64,000 nucleotides of DNA from Isoperla grammatica (lineage: Eukaryota; Arthropoda; Insecta; Plecoptera; Perlodidae): assembly GCA_945910005.1 (NCBI GenBank), contig OX246745.1, forward strand, positions 12,637,706-12,701,705, written 5' to 3'. The translations under genes were made by a program, and so were the position numbers. The notes under the pieces are model-generated. The model was not told the DNA's origin. It saw nothing but the letters and a program-made list of their open reading frames with translations, and ran no database searches. Shown here piece after piece: positions 50,101 through 55,826 of this stretch. Each line of letters begins with the position of its first letter. Within the stretch, counting starts at the first letter, position 1.

Positions 50101-53100
50101 CCTACAGATATATTCTGCAGAATTTTACTCAGGTGGTGCAAATGTAAGTACAGTAAATTTGTAACTACTTGACTCAATACTCGATTCGAACCAATAAGTA
50201 CGGCTCGCACATTCCTAGTCTCACATTATCTTTTTGTATTCTGTTGTGTTGTGGATTGCGATCCAGGACGTATTATTCCACCTGTAACATCTACCATTCG
50301 AAGTGCAGTCCTTAATCACTTCCCAAGTACGTAGTGTTTTGCAACAACAGGCATCATCCCTCCCTTATATCATTGCAAACGAATTTTAGTTTGTATTATT
50401 GTAATATTGTAAGTTTGTATTATTATGACATGATTATGTATTTTATTGTATTCCACTTGTGGGGCGCATGCCCTGTTGGGAATAAAGGTTACATACATAC
50501 ATATCCAACGCATGAAATATGGAAGTGTAAGCTCTAGATTACATATTGAAAACATCAATGTTCCAGGAGGAATATTCCCTTTGGCTCTAAATTCTTAAGA
50601 ATACTTTGGACACAAGAATAAATACGTTCCTGGAAGTGCATGCATTTGCACATCGAGTGGTGGGGACGCAACTTCAATGCTGAACTGCCATGGCTATTGG
50701 GTTATTTGTACAATAGATGCCAGAGACAACTACAGTAAACCCTCGGTAAAACGAACTCGGTTAGTACGAATTCTCAGATAATGCGAATAGTAAGCAAGAC
50801 CCAGCCCGCGTAAATAGAACACTCAATGTTAAATAAAACGGATATAACGAATTTTGCATAATACGTAATACGAACTAATTATTTATCCCCTGAATGGTAC
50901 TAAAACATAATGTTCGTTGTTTAATACGAACTAATAATTTTGAGCTCGCACAAACAAAATAATGCGACCGAGAGTTCAACTCGCAAAGTAGGCATCAAGA
51001 TTTTTGTCCGCCGAGCGTACGTCGTCGCAGGCAGCTACTTGTTTTGTTGGTGCTTGGTTTTCTCTTCCCCCTCCTACGCCCGACGGCGCGATCGGATGCG
51101 CGTGCCAGCCCTTACAGCTGTTGAGGGGCGTGGCTTGCTCACTGCAACGTGCCTGCTTAGTCCGCCTACTATGCACGCACAAAACATCATACCCGCGTGC
51201 GACTATCCATTGGAAAACATTGATTGTTTGTAGATACGTTTATTTTGGCTGGTACTATTGAATTTCGATGTTTTTGCGATATTACGAATTTTTACATTAC
51301 GAACTGACAATTTCTGGGTCCCTTGATGTTCGTATTAACGAGGGTTTACTGTAATGGTCGAATATGAATTTTGCCAAACAAAACGAATCGAAACCGGTTT
51401 CTAGTTAATCAATGCCATCTCCAATATAGATAGATCCTAGTCTACAATAATTCGGTACAATCTTACAGTACCCTTACGGTAACTAGAACTTGTAGGCCTA
51501 TAATTATTATTACCGTAGCTTATAATTAGGGCTGGGCTATGACATACCACTCAATTATGAATATCTCGGTAAAATATCGATATCGATAGATATCGAAAAA
51601 TAATACACTGATTTTGTCACCTCCCACTTTTTAGACAACAATGAAAATCCAACTTTTCTATACACATGTATTGTTACTCTTATTTATTTATTGATTATAA
51701 TATACATTTTTCTGGATACAAAATTGATAACTAAATGTACTGTAGGCCTATTGTAAATTTAATGCAGGAGGTAGAAAACAGAATTTTTTGTTCTGTTTTT
51801 GCACAGACAATTTAAACATTGAACATTTTAAATTGCAGTTTAATTTATTTTATCAATATTTCAATAAAATATCAATTTCAATATTTTTGCCCAGCTCTAC
51901 TTATAATGAATGTAGACAAAGTAGAAGGCAAGATCCATTGACTAAACTATTTAAGTGAGTTAATTTCAACTTACCAGCCATTTGTGACGATTGTGTGCTT
52001 GGAATACTGGAAACCAATTGTAGCTCATCAAGAGTTGAAGTCACTGGTGTAGGGAGATTTAAAGTATTTGATAAGTCTTTGGAACTGCACGCAGTACTTG
52101 TGCTCAGTCCAGATCCAACCCCACTATCCCTCGATACAGAGTTCCTCTCGTCCTTCAATAAGGGCAGCAGATCATCGTTAAATAAGTCTTCCGATCTACT
52201 TGCCGTACAATTGAGCCTAGCAACGCTCGCTAGATCACTAACACTTTCTTGACTACACGGATTAAAAAACTGTTGTCCGATTGCACTTCCGTTTTGACTA
52301 ACTTGGGTGCCCAACACCTTGGACTGCTCGGTAATGACCGAAACCCTTTGAGCAACCGGGCTCGGTTGCTCCAAAACGGCAGGTCGAGTGTTTTTCACCA
52401 CGGGGGGGTCGAGGGAAGCACAGACGGCGGCGGGCAGCACGGGTAAGCGAGCAGAAGCAGGTTGTGCCGGACTGTCCTGGGGCATGTGACGAGATCCACT
52501 CGGGCTGAGGTAAGCGGGGGGCGACGTCGGACCATAACTTGCCGGCGACGCCTGGGTATGATTGGAGTTGGGGAATCCTCCAGCCTGGTGAAAATGAGGC
52601 TGCCGAGGAGAGTTGGCTAAATGACAGAAGACAAACACGTTGAGTCATGAGCGACATACAAACTTTCCATAAGTAAACATTTAAAGTGTGCTTACCTCGT
52701 GGTCCCTTGAAGACACTAGGATTTCTCTGGAGGATTGCCTTCAACAGATTTGGAACATTCTGCTGTTGGTCAATTGGCAGCTCAGTGCCAGCATAATGAT
52801 CCTTCAACTCACTGCAACAATGTAACAATAGCATTTATTTAGACAAACATTAAGCTATAGTTCAGCGTTACGCTACACCCACAGATTAACAATACTGTAA
52901 CGATTACTATCGTCCAACATGTAACAACACACTTAACAACACGGTTATATAGCATCGTCTGGTTTAGTGGCCTCGTATGATTGGCAGGGCCAAGATGAGA
53001 AGCTTGCACTTTAAAATATTATGTTTGCTCACATGTGATCTGATGATGTTTGAGCTAATGACTGGATCAACTGAGGTACCAAAGCTTCATCCCGTACACT

Positions 53101-54432
53101 CAAAAGAATCTGCGCTTCTTCGGCAACACGTGGGTGAAATAGGAGAGACTTGTTGCTTAATGTTTGTGGCAACGGAGAAGGTAATGGCATTTCCGGCAAC
53201 ACTGTAAAATGCACACAGAAAAATGATTAAACATCATGATCTTAAGAAGAAACACAGAATATAAACATAAGAGTCAAGAATCAAGACTAGTGAAGAACAA
53301 GTCAATCAGTAGAGAAACTGATGACATTGACAATTTATATATTTATTAAGGACATGGGGACTTTTTTAAACTTTTCAGATTCTTATACAAAACTGTATTG
53401 AATAGAAAGAAGATGGCTTTGGAAAAGCCAATATCTTGAAACCACTAGTATGTTAACAGCACTCTGAGGTAGGTAGCAGGTAGCAGATCGCGCGCTGCGA
53501 GGGTTGTAAGGGAAAATTGTGATTTACACAGTGCTTCATTTTAGTACAGCTACAGTCAACACTGATTTTGAAAAGTAGAATTTTCTCTCGCTTCACAGAA
53601 TTACTGGACTAGACTCAATTAAATAACGACAAGACTCTTTCCTAGTTACAGTACACTCAAATTAAGGTTGCCCAACGACATCGATAAATCGATTAATAAT
53701 CGATGTCGATGCAAATTTTCGACATCAATTTTTATTCATAAATCAAATCGTTTTTTACACAAAATAATAATTTAAAAAAAAAATCTGTACTCCGCTCGTC
53801 GACAAGGTTACAACATAACATCAACTTACCAGAAGAGGGTTTTGTGATGAACGAGAAACGATTTTGAGTTTTACTTTTTAGTTTTTACATTGTTCAAGGA
53901 ACTTTTTTCCTATGTCGATTATTTCAGGTTTGATGTCGATGTCGAAAAATTTCCAACATCGCGATGGGCAACCTTAATTCATATGAATAAGGCGAGTTCT
54001 AAGCATCATTCATTACAATCCATGTATATGAAATCGTTACGTCGCTGTTTGATTGCAAATACTAGTAACCCTTATTGAAAGGTTTTCTATCTACCCCATT
54101 ACTTGTCTCCTGAAGTCATTTAAAGCAATTGCTGGAATTACCTATTTAGTCCTTTTTTCTATATTTGATACTTAATTTGATAACCGATATTTGATATCGA
54201 CGTCCATCTCTACTCCTAATAATTCTAGACCCTTATCTCCTAAACACAGATCTGACACATGTGTGTTTTTGTTCTGAAGACCTCACAACTAGAATACTGG
54301 AAGGGTTAATAAAATGAACAATACCAGGACCAATAAGGAGTTGTAAAATACATAAAAGAGTTGCTTACAGTCGGTGAGACTTGATATGCCAGCCAATGTG
54401 GTGATGGGTACACTAGGTATTTCACCATTCAT
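22924..54432 (-). CDS. NIPBL: NIPBL / Nipped-B / Scc2 cohesin loader, complete coding region in 27 exons
   Basis: This is the cohesin loader; with MAU2/Scc4 it loads the cohesin ring on chromatin and stimulates loop extrusion. I joined 27 minus-strand coding exons: 54432-54369, 53201-53033, 52811-52696, 52616-51975, 49502-49357, 48687-48474, 47710-47546, 47462-47101, 47016-46785, 46429-46200, 45627-45373, 44785-44570, 44466-44263, 43743-43521, 41542-41265, 40288-40043, 39288-38971, 38259-37981, 37618-37229, 36974-36710, 34031-33841, 33344-33024, 30227-30081, 28175-27955, 26913-26739, 23908-23756, 23121-22924. Each intron is GT-AG, phases match, and the sum is 6,420 nt (2,139 aa). Residues 1-116 match the MAU2-binding N-terminus, about 117-500 is low-complexity linker, and about 506-2074 is the HEAT solenoid including the Cohesin_HEAT and Nipped-B C-terminal regions. 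The protein is shorter than human NIPBL (2,804 aa) and similar to insect Nipped-B. Introns of 43744-44262, 45628-46199, 46430-46784, 48688-49356, 37619-37980 and 33345-33840 hold nothing recognisable. Confidence 0.95.
23171..23712. mobile_element. Mutator-like (?) non-autonomous element filling NIPBL intron 26
   Basis: Flanked by an 11-bp direct repeat, AAGTTACGGTA (23160-23170 and 23713-23723). Ends GAGGTCTGCAC and GTGCAGACCTT are inverted. Subterminal regions are packed with GGGCCCGGGCC-type words. A target duplication of 9-11 bp suggests a Mutator-like element, but the superfamily is inferred. It accounts for 542 of the 634 bp of the intron. Confidence 0.75.
23756..23908 (-). CDS. NIPBL: NIPBL coding exon 26 (aa 2024-2074)
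   Basis: FKRLMLKFDPDDPDDEDREG corresponds to human FKLLMEHLDPDEEEEEGE. It continues as an acidic, poorly conserved tail. Donor GTAAGA. Confidence 0.92.
23996..24451. mobile_element. hAT-type MITE, GGATCCGG family, copy 1
   Basis: Ends TAGGGATGTCATAGGGTAGG and GTAGCCTATGACATCCCTA. Perfect 8-bp target duplication ATTAGTAT (23988-23995, 24452-24459). A second copy is at 44926-45335. Confidence 0.93.
24461..25748. mobile_element. pogo/Tigger-type DNA transposon remnant, 1.29 kb
   Basis: Ends CAGTCAAACTTCGTTAGGAC and its complement GTCATAACGAAGTTTGACTG, flanked by TA. Inverted subterminal words AACGTCATAACG recur at both ends. It abuts the hAT-type MITE at 23996-24451. It contains a transposase N-terminal remnant on the minus strand (25070-25303). 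The element is much shorter than an intact Tigger, so it is internally deleted. Confidence 0.88.
25070..25303 (-). pseudogene. CENP-B-type helix-turn-helix remnant of a Tigger/pogo transposase
   Basis: The segment FSLKRKLEIVDIVDRNPNKT followed by ELSKTLEIPASTLNTIMKNR resembles the N-terminal CENP-B helix-turn-helix of pogo-superfamily transposases. The DDE catalytic core is absent. Confidence 0.75.
25820..25994. mobile_element. Short pogo-type MITE, 175 bp
   Basis: Ends CAGTAAAACTTCTTTATAAC and CTTTATAAAGAAGTTTCACTG are inverted and flanked by TA. It lies in NIPBL intron 25. Confidence 0.85.
26246..26706. repeat. Direct-plus-inverted repeat cluster
   Basis: A block of about 150 bp (26246-26396) repeats directly at 26430-26579. 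It then repeats in inverted orientation at about 26588-26706, with only a short spacer between the inverted arms. Shared words include GAATTAAAAACGCAATATT and GACGGGCGAAATCACACTA. Confidence 0.88.
26739..26913 (-). CDS. NIPBL: NIPBL coding exon 25 (aa 1965-2023)
   Basis: KINQYSPSESAKIYEKAVNR matches human KIQKYSPSESAKVYDKAINR. It ends ALIEQYLD, matching SIVKQYLD, with a GTAAGT donor. Confidence 0.96.
27118..27190 (-). repeat. Diverged partial copy of the 5-kb / 62-kb dispersed repeat
   Basis: Shares CACTCAGT.ACTA.AACT and CAGTGGGGGAC with 61808-61961. A tRNA-like segment lies right next to it. Confidence 0.5.
27264..27338 (-). ncRNA. tRNA-like segment, probable SINE head or tRNA pseudogene
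   Basis: On the minus strand, about 75 nt read TAGCTCAATTGGTCTAGTGG (A-box-like), an anticodon-arm-like CTGC/GCAG pair, then GGTCCAGGGTTCACATCCC (B-box-like). The acceptor stem does not pair well, so it is not a functional tRNA. Confidence 0.55.
27392..27627. mobile_element. Foldback MITE in NIPBL intron 24
   Basis: Arms of about 80 bp: TTTAGCAATGGGGGTGGAGA on the left and CTACCCCCATTGCTAAA on the right. The internal pair CAACAGCTTACCTTGTTG and CAACAAGGTAAGCTGTTG extends the inverted repeat. Confidence 0.85.
27955..28175 (-). CDS. NIPBL: NIPBL coding exon 24 (aa 1892-1964)
   Basis: An acidic loop (LEEDEDEDES) is followed by ASQGCLLLLVLKQHLKDLYG, matching human VSQGILLLLMLKQHLKNLCG. Donor GTAAGT, phase 2. 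Confidence 0.95.
28257..28755. mobile_element. hAT-type MITE, TAGAGGTGTTTG family, copy 1 (third nesting level)
   Basis: Perfect 8-bp target duplication CGTATTCG (28249-28256, 28756-28763). Ends TAGAGGTGTTTG and CAAACGTCTCTA. A near-identical 497-bp copy is at 40391-40887. Confidence 0.95.
28984..29283 (+). pseudogene. Acidic ORF inside the piggyBac-type element, possible transposase N-terminus remnant
   Basis: 99 residues rich in Asp/Glu/Ser, e.g. DSDDDDFENGGISQN and YESDSDSDVDV. Acidic N-termini are common in piggyBac transposases. No catalytic domain follows before the right end of the element, so this is at best a 5' remnant. Confidence 0.45.
30081..30227 (-). CDS. NIPBL: NIPBL coding exon 23 (aa 1843-1891)
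   Basis: LSDNLAYFPYQVMDEPLFII and HHIDIMISVSGTNLLQGFKE match human NIPBL. The donor is the weak GTTTGT; the exact 3' end is inferred from phase and homology. Confidence 0.93.
31150..32545. repeat. 106-bp GC-rich minisatellite in NIPBL intron 22, about 13 copies
   Basis: Units carry GAGCCAGCTGGCCAGCGCC, CAGTGAACCTGTTACGAACG and CTCGATCGGGGCTGTCTAGA and recur every 106 bp (two units are 110 bp). Variant markers repeat in the same order 640 bp apart, so the array is organised as a six-unit higher-order repeat. It is rich in CpG. Confidence 0.95.
33024..33344 (-). CDS. NIPBL: NIPBL coding exon 22 (aa 1736-1842)
   Basis: VPYLICMSTDSEQVISNSAD, KKYPGFIHMKSQSGIRLSFQ and KQQRRALALSILKQFDEQ match the human VPYLIAMGTD, KKYAGFIHMKAVAGMKMSYQ and RQHRRAFLISLLNLFDD segments. 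Confidence 0.97.
33841..34031 (-). CDS. NIPBL: NIPBL coding exon 21 (aa 1672-1735), Nipped-B C-terminal region
   Basis: ENLKEMGDVSSGMASTVIQL and QLILQQGLVHIVQ match human EDLKEMGDVSSGMSSSIMQL and ALTLNQGLIHPVQ. Confidence 0.97.
34206..34989. mobile_element. hAT-type MITE, TAGGGTTGCCGTTCGAT family
   Basis: Perfect 8-bp target duplication GATTATAT (34198-34205, 34990-34997). Ends TAGGGTTGCCGTTCGATGTG and TATCAACGGCAACCCTA. Subterminal regions are packed with ATCGATTATCG words. A truncated relative may start near 58297. Confidence 0.95.
35407..35782 (+). pseudogene. C-terminal fragment of a non-LTR reverse-transcriptase protein
   Basis: LKWDSLQKRRKIARLAYLYR, GLNSLVEMGIVEWNDLPEEV and FRSRLKNV match the usual C-terminal signature of LINE ORF2 proteins (L.W.SL..RR, then .W..LP, F+..L). 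Without the MITE the ORF would read LKNVLI and stop at the insertion point; the MITE extends the frame to 35802. The reverse-transcriptase core is absent. Confidence 0.8.
35783..36577. mobile_element. hAT-type MITE, TAATCGATT family, copy 2
   Basis: Perfect 8-bp target duplication ATTAATAT (35775-35782, 36578-36585). Ends TAGGGATGGCAAACGATTAA and AATCGTTGACATCCCTA. Inverted relative to 20095-20723. Inside is AGGCCTAGGCCTAGGCCT near 36371. Confidence 0.95.
36710..36974 (-). CDS. NIPBL: NIPBL coding exon 20 (aa 1584-1671)
   Basis: TLKALGSLCIRHYEFMLGME and QMRIQVLNNIEMYLQEEEMR align with human IGLGFAFIQHPSLMFEQE and KIQVLKNLQTYLQEEDTR. It ends in phase 1; the split codon becomes Trp, as in the human DRDW. 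Confidence 0.96.
37229..37618 (-). CDS. NIPBL: NIPBL coding exon 19 (aa 1454-1583)
   Basis: VARTLELVVPLIDFPSETFL, SCLSCLGSVVNNVTRNFKL and RALFTVGLLLRYFDF match human NIPBL HEAT repeats. Donor GTGAGT. Confidence 0.96.
37981..38259 (-). CDS. NIPBL: NIPBL coding exon 18 (aa 1361-1453)
   Basis: The exon ends with RLVACLQTLFLFAKIRPQLL and KHASTLQPYLSLKC, matching human RLVACITTLFLFSKIRPQLM and KHAMTMQPYLTTKC. Confidence 0.96.
38437..38870 (+). pseudogene. 3' end of a non-LTR retrotransposon (reverse-transcriptase C-terminus), frameshifted
   Basis: The reading frame from 38505 gives RRDRIRNTNIREMLGVEKLG, RLRWFGHMKLMMEERMPRR and GRRRRGRPRKRWKEKI. This is the C-terminal tail seen in many animal LINE ORFs (R.DRIRN, LRWFGH, RRGRPR.RW). 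The preceding QAAEMRFLRAW lies in another frame, so there is a frameshift near 38500. The 3' part ends in ATGATGATGATT. It sits in NIPBL intron 17, antisense. Confidence 0.82.
38971..39288 (-). CDS. NIPBL: NIPBL coding exon 17 (aa 1255-1360)
   Basis: DTGVSVRKRVIKILKDICIE and CVKMIRRVNDEEGIRKLVME are near-identical to human NIPBL, followed by NITDVVAASKDMGLDWFETL. Confidence 0.97.
39594..40025 (-). pseudogene. 3' end of a second non-LTR retrotransposon, sense to NIPBL
   Basis: On the minus strand, MNKTKIIINHLPEGIKSIIG and SFKKEVKAWLLDKEFYSLAE, then FYSWKG and stop near 39830, resemble a LINE ORF2 C-terminus (LP..I, F+..+K..L......FYS+.EF). A 3' UTR of about 200 nt ends in an A/T-rich (AAT)n tail at 39594-39620. 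It is in NIPBL intron 16, starting about 20 bp past the exon 16 donor. Confidence 0.7.
40043..40288 (-). CDS. NIPBL: NIPBL coding exon 16 (aa 1173-1254), Cohesin_HEAT region
   Basis: IRTKALKCLTMVVEADPSVL, STSVREAAVDLVGKFVLSRP and YYDMLSTRIL are the canonical HEAT repeat of cohesin loaders. Donor GTGAGT, phase 0. Confidence 0.97.
40391..40887. mobile_element. hAT-type MITE, TAGAGGTGTTTG family, copy 2
   Basis: Perfect 8-bp target duplication ATTATTAT (40383-40390, 40888-40895). Nearly identical to 28257-28755, which suggests recent activity. In NIPBL intron 15. Confidence 0.95.
41265..41542 (-). CDS. NIPBL: NIPBL coding exon 15 (aa 1080-1172)
   Basis: An acidic stretch is followed by a basic segment and DYESAELISRYLASKRSFSQ, matching human DYDDACLIVRYLASMRPFAQ. 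Donor GTAAGT. Confidence 0.96.
41996..43095. mobile_element. hAT-type element, TTCGAATA family, 1.1 kb
   Basis: Perfect 8-bp target duplication CCTAAATC (41988-41995, 43096-43103). Ends TAGGGATGGTCGAATATTCG and GGTATTCGCTCACCCCTA. Subterminal regions are saturated with TTCGAA. It carries an internal minisatellite at 42361-42720. In NIPBL intron 14. Confidence 0.93.
42361..42720. repeat. Internal minisatellite of the 41996-43095 element
   Basis: About four or five units carry GGCCTAGGAAAGGTAAACTG, TAAATTGGGGTGTATATTTT and CCAATAAACTGTGATGGGAT, with unit lengths varying by the number of GGCCTA blocks. The minus-strand ORFs here are repeat artefacts. Confidence 0.85.
43521..43743 (-). CDS. NIPBL: NIPBL coding exon 14 (aa 1006-1079)
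   Basis: LLDYLAVNVG and ARHFYLAQWYRDAT match human ALLDYLDEN and SRKFYIAQWFRDTT. A Lys/Arg/Asn-rich patch (NNKKNKKKRKG) near the end could be a second nuclear localisation signal. Donor GTATGG, phase 1. Confidence 0.95.
44263..44466 (-). CDS. NIPBL: NIPBL coding exon 13 (aa 938-1005)
   Basis: MSLRVTSLDNLGLVAARLRK corresponds to human MALRVASLDYLGTVAARLRK. It is followed by a charged helical stretch. Confidence 0.96.
44570..44785 (-). CDS. NIPBL: NIPBL coding exon 12 (aa 866-937)
   Basis: YETATRTAANFLTVFLNKCG and DYRPLFENFVQDLLTTVNKP match the human YETAMRTAQNFL and DYRPLFENFVQDLL segments almost exactly. Donor GTGAGT. Confidence 0.97.
44926..45335. mobile_element. hAT-type MITE, GGATCCGG family, copy 2
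   Basis: Related end to end to 23996-24451. The left end is decayed (TATGGATGTCATAGGGTAGG). Flanking 8-mers CTTGACGA / CTTGACAA match at 7 of 8. In NIPBL intron 11. Confidence 0.9.
45373..45627 (-). CDS. NIPBL: NIPBL coding exon 11 (aa 781-865)
   Basis: IFTKYDKHRRLLLDDIL, ARLPSSKRSLRSYRLNS and LTALVLQLIQCVVVLP are conserved. A Lys/Glu-rich loop (KSKSKEEKEEGQ) follows, where human NIPBL also has a charged variable loop. Confidence 0.96.
46200..46429 (-). CDS. NIPBL: NIPBL coding exon 10 (aa 704-780)
   Basis: HEAT-solenoid segment with LYNKLHELVGLLAELLSIQ and SSMGVAPFFVENVNELQL, matching human SSMGITPFFVENVSELQL. Confidence 0.96.
46785..47016 (-). CDS. NIPBL: NIPBL coding exon 9 (aa 627-703)
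   Basis: MERV, TAVYIMTSPNMPKRTYLEDV and QLQNTIYPSFDPVYRVD are diagnostic NIPBL sequence. The intron before it is only 84 bp. Confidence 0.96.
47101..47462 (-). CDS. NIPBL: NIPBL coding exon 8 (aa 506-626)
   Basis: The exon starts the conserved body: KLSPEELMETNTYQRF, DLDDEGDIPPEAMIPKYQL and RLLNILEKNIRDG match human LTPEEMMDSSTFKRF, DDEIPQELLLGKHQL and KVLNILEKNIQDG. Donor GTAAGT. Confidence 0.96.
47546..47710 (-). CDS. NIPBL: NIPBL coding exon 7 (aa 451-505), with basic NLS-like patch
   Basis: Read in the frame set by exon 6, the exon gives VKEQRKKVTNDDEDYFPDD and later ERIKKRKRS, a likely nuclear localisation signal. A different frame is also open, but only this one joins both neighbours. 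Confidence 0.88.
47803..48437. mobile_element. hAT-type MITE, CGGGTCGGG / GTACCCG family
   Basis: Perfect 8-bp target duplication GTAAAAAT (47795-47802, 48438-48445). Ends TAGGGATGTGCGGGTAGTG and GAGTACCCGCACATCCCTA. Fills most of NIPBL intron 6. Confidence 0.95.
48474..48687 (-). CDS. NIPBL: NIPBL coding exon 6 (aa 380-450)
   Basis: Charged, Ser/Asp/Glu-rich linker containing SESESDHESKTRSPSKYF, then a basic run. It joins exon 5 in phase 0 and exon 7 in phase 1. Donor GTAAGA. Confidence 0.86.
49357..49502 (-). CDS. NIPBL: NIPBL coding exon 5 (aa 331-379) with HP1-binding PxVxL motif
   Basis: The exon encodes a Pro-rich and Lys/Glu-rich stretch followed by EPVVRLNRLSLE. PVVRL (aa 369-373) fits PxVxL and aligns with human PVVVLQKLSLDD, the HP1 chromoshadow-binding site of NIPBL. 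Donor GTAAAT, phase 0. Confidence 0.9.
50334..50505 (+). mobile_element. Probable 3' end of a non-LTR retrotransposon with (CATA)n tail
   Basis: GGGGCGCATGCCCTGTTGGG then AATAAAGG and a short ACATACATACATA run has the layout of a LINE 3' terminus. No coding sequence could be recognised upstream. Confidence 0.5.
50733..51351. mobile_element. pogo-type non-autonomous element, 619 bp
   Basis: Ends CAGTAAACCCTCGGTAAAAC and CGTATTAACGAGGGTTTACTG, flanked by TA. Subterminal AATACGAACTAAT words recur. In NIPBL intron 4. Confidence 0.9.
51537..51899. mobile_element. hAT-type MITE, TAGGGCTGGGC family
   Basis: Perfect 8-bp target duplication CTTATAAT (51529-51536, 51900-51907). Ends TAGGGCTGGGC and GCCCAGCTCTA. 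The left subterminal region has repeated ATCGATATCGATAGATATCG. In NIPBL intron 4, 75 bp before exon 4's donor side. Confidence 0.93.
51975..52616 (-). CDS. NIPBL: NIPBL coding exon 4 (aa 117-330), disordered linker
   Basis: This 642-nt exon is the longest. It encodes a Ser/Pro/Gln-rich, low-complexity stretch with no recognisable fold, as expected of the N-terminal linker of NIPBL. It stays open between a good acceptor and a GTAAGT donor. Sequence identity to other NIPBLs is weak here; the call rests on frame continuity with exons 3 and 5. Confidence 0.87.
52696..52811 (-). CDS. NIPBL: NIPBL coding exon 3 (aa 78-116)
   Basis: The exon completes the IELKD motif across the junction, then reads NVPNLLKAILQRNPSVF, the equivalent of the human segment ending SPNVF. 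Donor GTAAGC, phase 1. Confidence 0.93.
53033..53201 (-). CDS. NIPBL: NIPBL coding exon 2 (aa 22-77)
   Basis: The exon contains MPLPSPLPQTL and KSLLFHPRVAEEAQ, matching the conserved MAU2-binding N-terminal region. It ends with SSDH and donor GTGAGC, phase 2. Confidence 0.94.
53663..53976. mobile_element. hAT-type MITE, ATCGATGTCGATG family, copy 2
   Basis: Ends TAAGGTTGCCCAACGACATC and CGCGATGGGCAACCTTA. Flanking 8-mers ACTCAAAT / ATTCATAT match at 6 of 8. Related to 19204-19569. In NIPBL intron 1. Confidence 0.82.
54369..54432 (-). CDS. NIPBL: NIPBL coding exon 1 (aa 1-21)
   Basis: The exon encodes MNGEIPSVPITTLAGISSLTD, near-identical to the NIPBL N-terminus across animals. This fixes the start at 54432-54430 (A at -3). 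The donor is GTAAGC, phase 1. The exon extends 5' to an AG acceptor at 54485/54486, so at least one non-coding exon lies further upstream. Confidence 0.93.
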
Positions 54433-54484
54433 GATGATGCTGTCATTTGCTCCACTTCACCCCCACATTTTCAGGCATTCAACC
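54370..54484 (-). promoter_or_regulatory. NIPBL: NIPBL 5' leader in coding exon 1 with chained upstream ORFs
   Basis: Between the splice acceptor (54485/54486) and the main ATG (54432) are three upstream ATGs. uORF1 (54478-54443) has 11 codons. uORF2 (54446-54429) has 5 codons. A 3-codon ORF (54468-54457) lies inside uORF1. The uORF1 stop overlaps the uORF2 start as ATGA, and the uORF2 stop overlaps the NIPBL start as ATGA. Upstream ATGs have T or C at -3; the main ATG has A at -3. Leaky scanning or reinitiation control is an inference. Confidence 0.6.
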
Positions 54485-55826
54485 CTGCAAAAGAAAACAG
54501 AATATAAAGCACCACGCATGAAAACTTTGCAAAAACAAGAGGGCTGAAGTTTTGAAGATCATCGATAACGATATCTCGATCATCTCCCATTATTGCTGTA
54601 AGATTTGTTGTTGCAGGCAGGTCAAGGCTACCTACATTAATGAGATCAATGAGAGCTTTACACACAGCCCTACTACAATTAACTGTGAGTAGTAAACCAG
54701 TGTAAACGACACAGACATAAAGCTACCGACAGCCTTTTGAAAATGACATGCAAAACCGAGTGTATGAGTAAGCATGGTACTTGTCAAATACAACATGATC
54801 ATACTTGAATTGAATGAACAGAAAATGTTTTAGTGCGTGAGCAAAAATGTGAATTTACGTGACAAGAGTGCAAAATTGTCGACGCGACCACCTCTAGTTC
54901 ATTCCATAGTAACATCAGATGATTCAAGCACCTAAAGTTAAATACTTTTAATCTTTTCACGCAATTAGTGTATTGCACGCCCAAAACAAAGAAAGAATAA
55001 CTTGGGAATGTTTCGGCTAAAACTTCAAATTGGTTGGTTCACTTGCAAGTTGCAACTCATAAAGACATGAAATCCTTACACCAACCAAGAAGAATAAGCT
55101 AATATACTTATTATTTCAATCGTATTGATCATTTTCCATAAAATTAATGACATTGATGACTAACTAAACAAAGCCCACTTTCTTGCAAATCAACAACCAG
55201 ATTGCCACATGAATCCTGTGCTTTGCTAAGTACAACCCTGAACATGAAGAAATAATTCATAAACTCACTTCTCATGTGTAACAGATGATTATATCTGGGC
55301 TAAAGGTAAATTACCATCTGTCATACTAATAAATGAGTTAAAGCATACAAAAGAAATGTGTAACTTGTTTGGCTTATGCCAGTGTACACTGTAGAAAAAA
55401 CAAGTCCACACAGGTGACCTTGATCAATAATAAAAATGCTTCAGTAGTATTTGTAAATGTAATTAGGGATAGCATATTTTAACTAATTTCAGAGAAACAT
55501 TATTTTTTTATCGTGCACAAAATTTAAGTAAACTACAGTATCACTCCATTACTTGGCTCTAATTGAAAATTGTTTCAAGTATAGGAGCAATAGACCCGCC
55601 AGTACCAGTCTCAGGTAAACTTCTCTGGTAAACGAGTATGTATTTCTAGTGGAAATAGAGCTATAAACTGAACCAGCTAACACTACAATGAGCAGAAACA
55701 CAACAATGAATAATGATCAAGCAAAATTTGCAAGAATAATCATGAAAACAAAATAAAATAAAATATAGGATGCACTCTAAGACCACAGTGTATAGTTTAT
55801 AATGGCCCCACACTTAACAGTGAAGG
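54485..55826. other. Upstream of the first NIPBL coding exon, nothing recognised
   Basis: This is intron, given the splice acceptor at 54485/54486. AT-rich; no repeat could be delimited. Confidence 0.4.

Noticed and set aside
51995..52446. Plus-strand ORFs antisense to NIPBL exon 4
   Set aside because: They are opposite-strand shadows of a long coding exon with no independent support.
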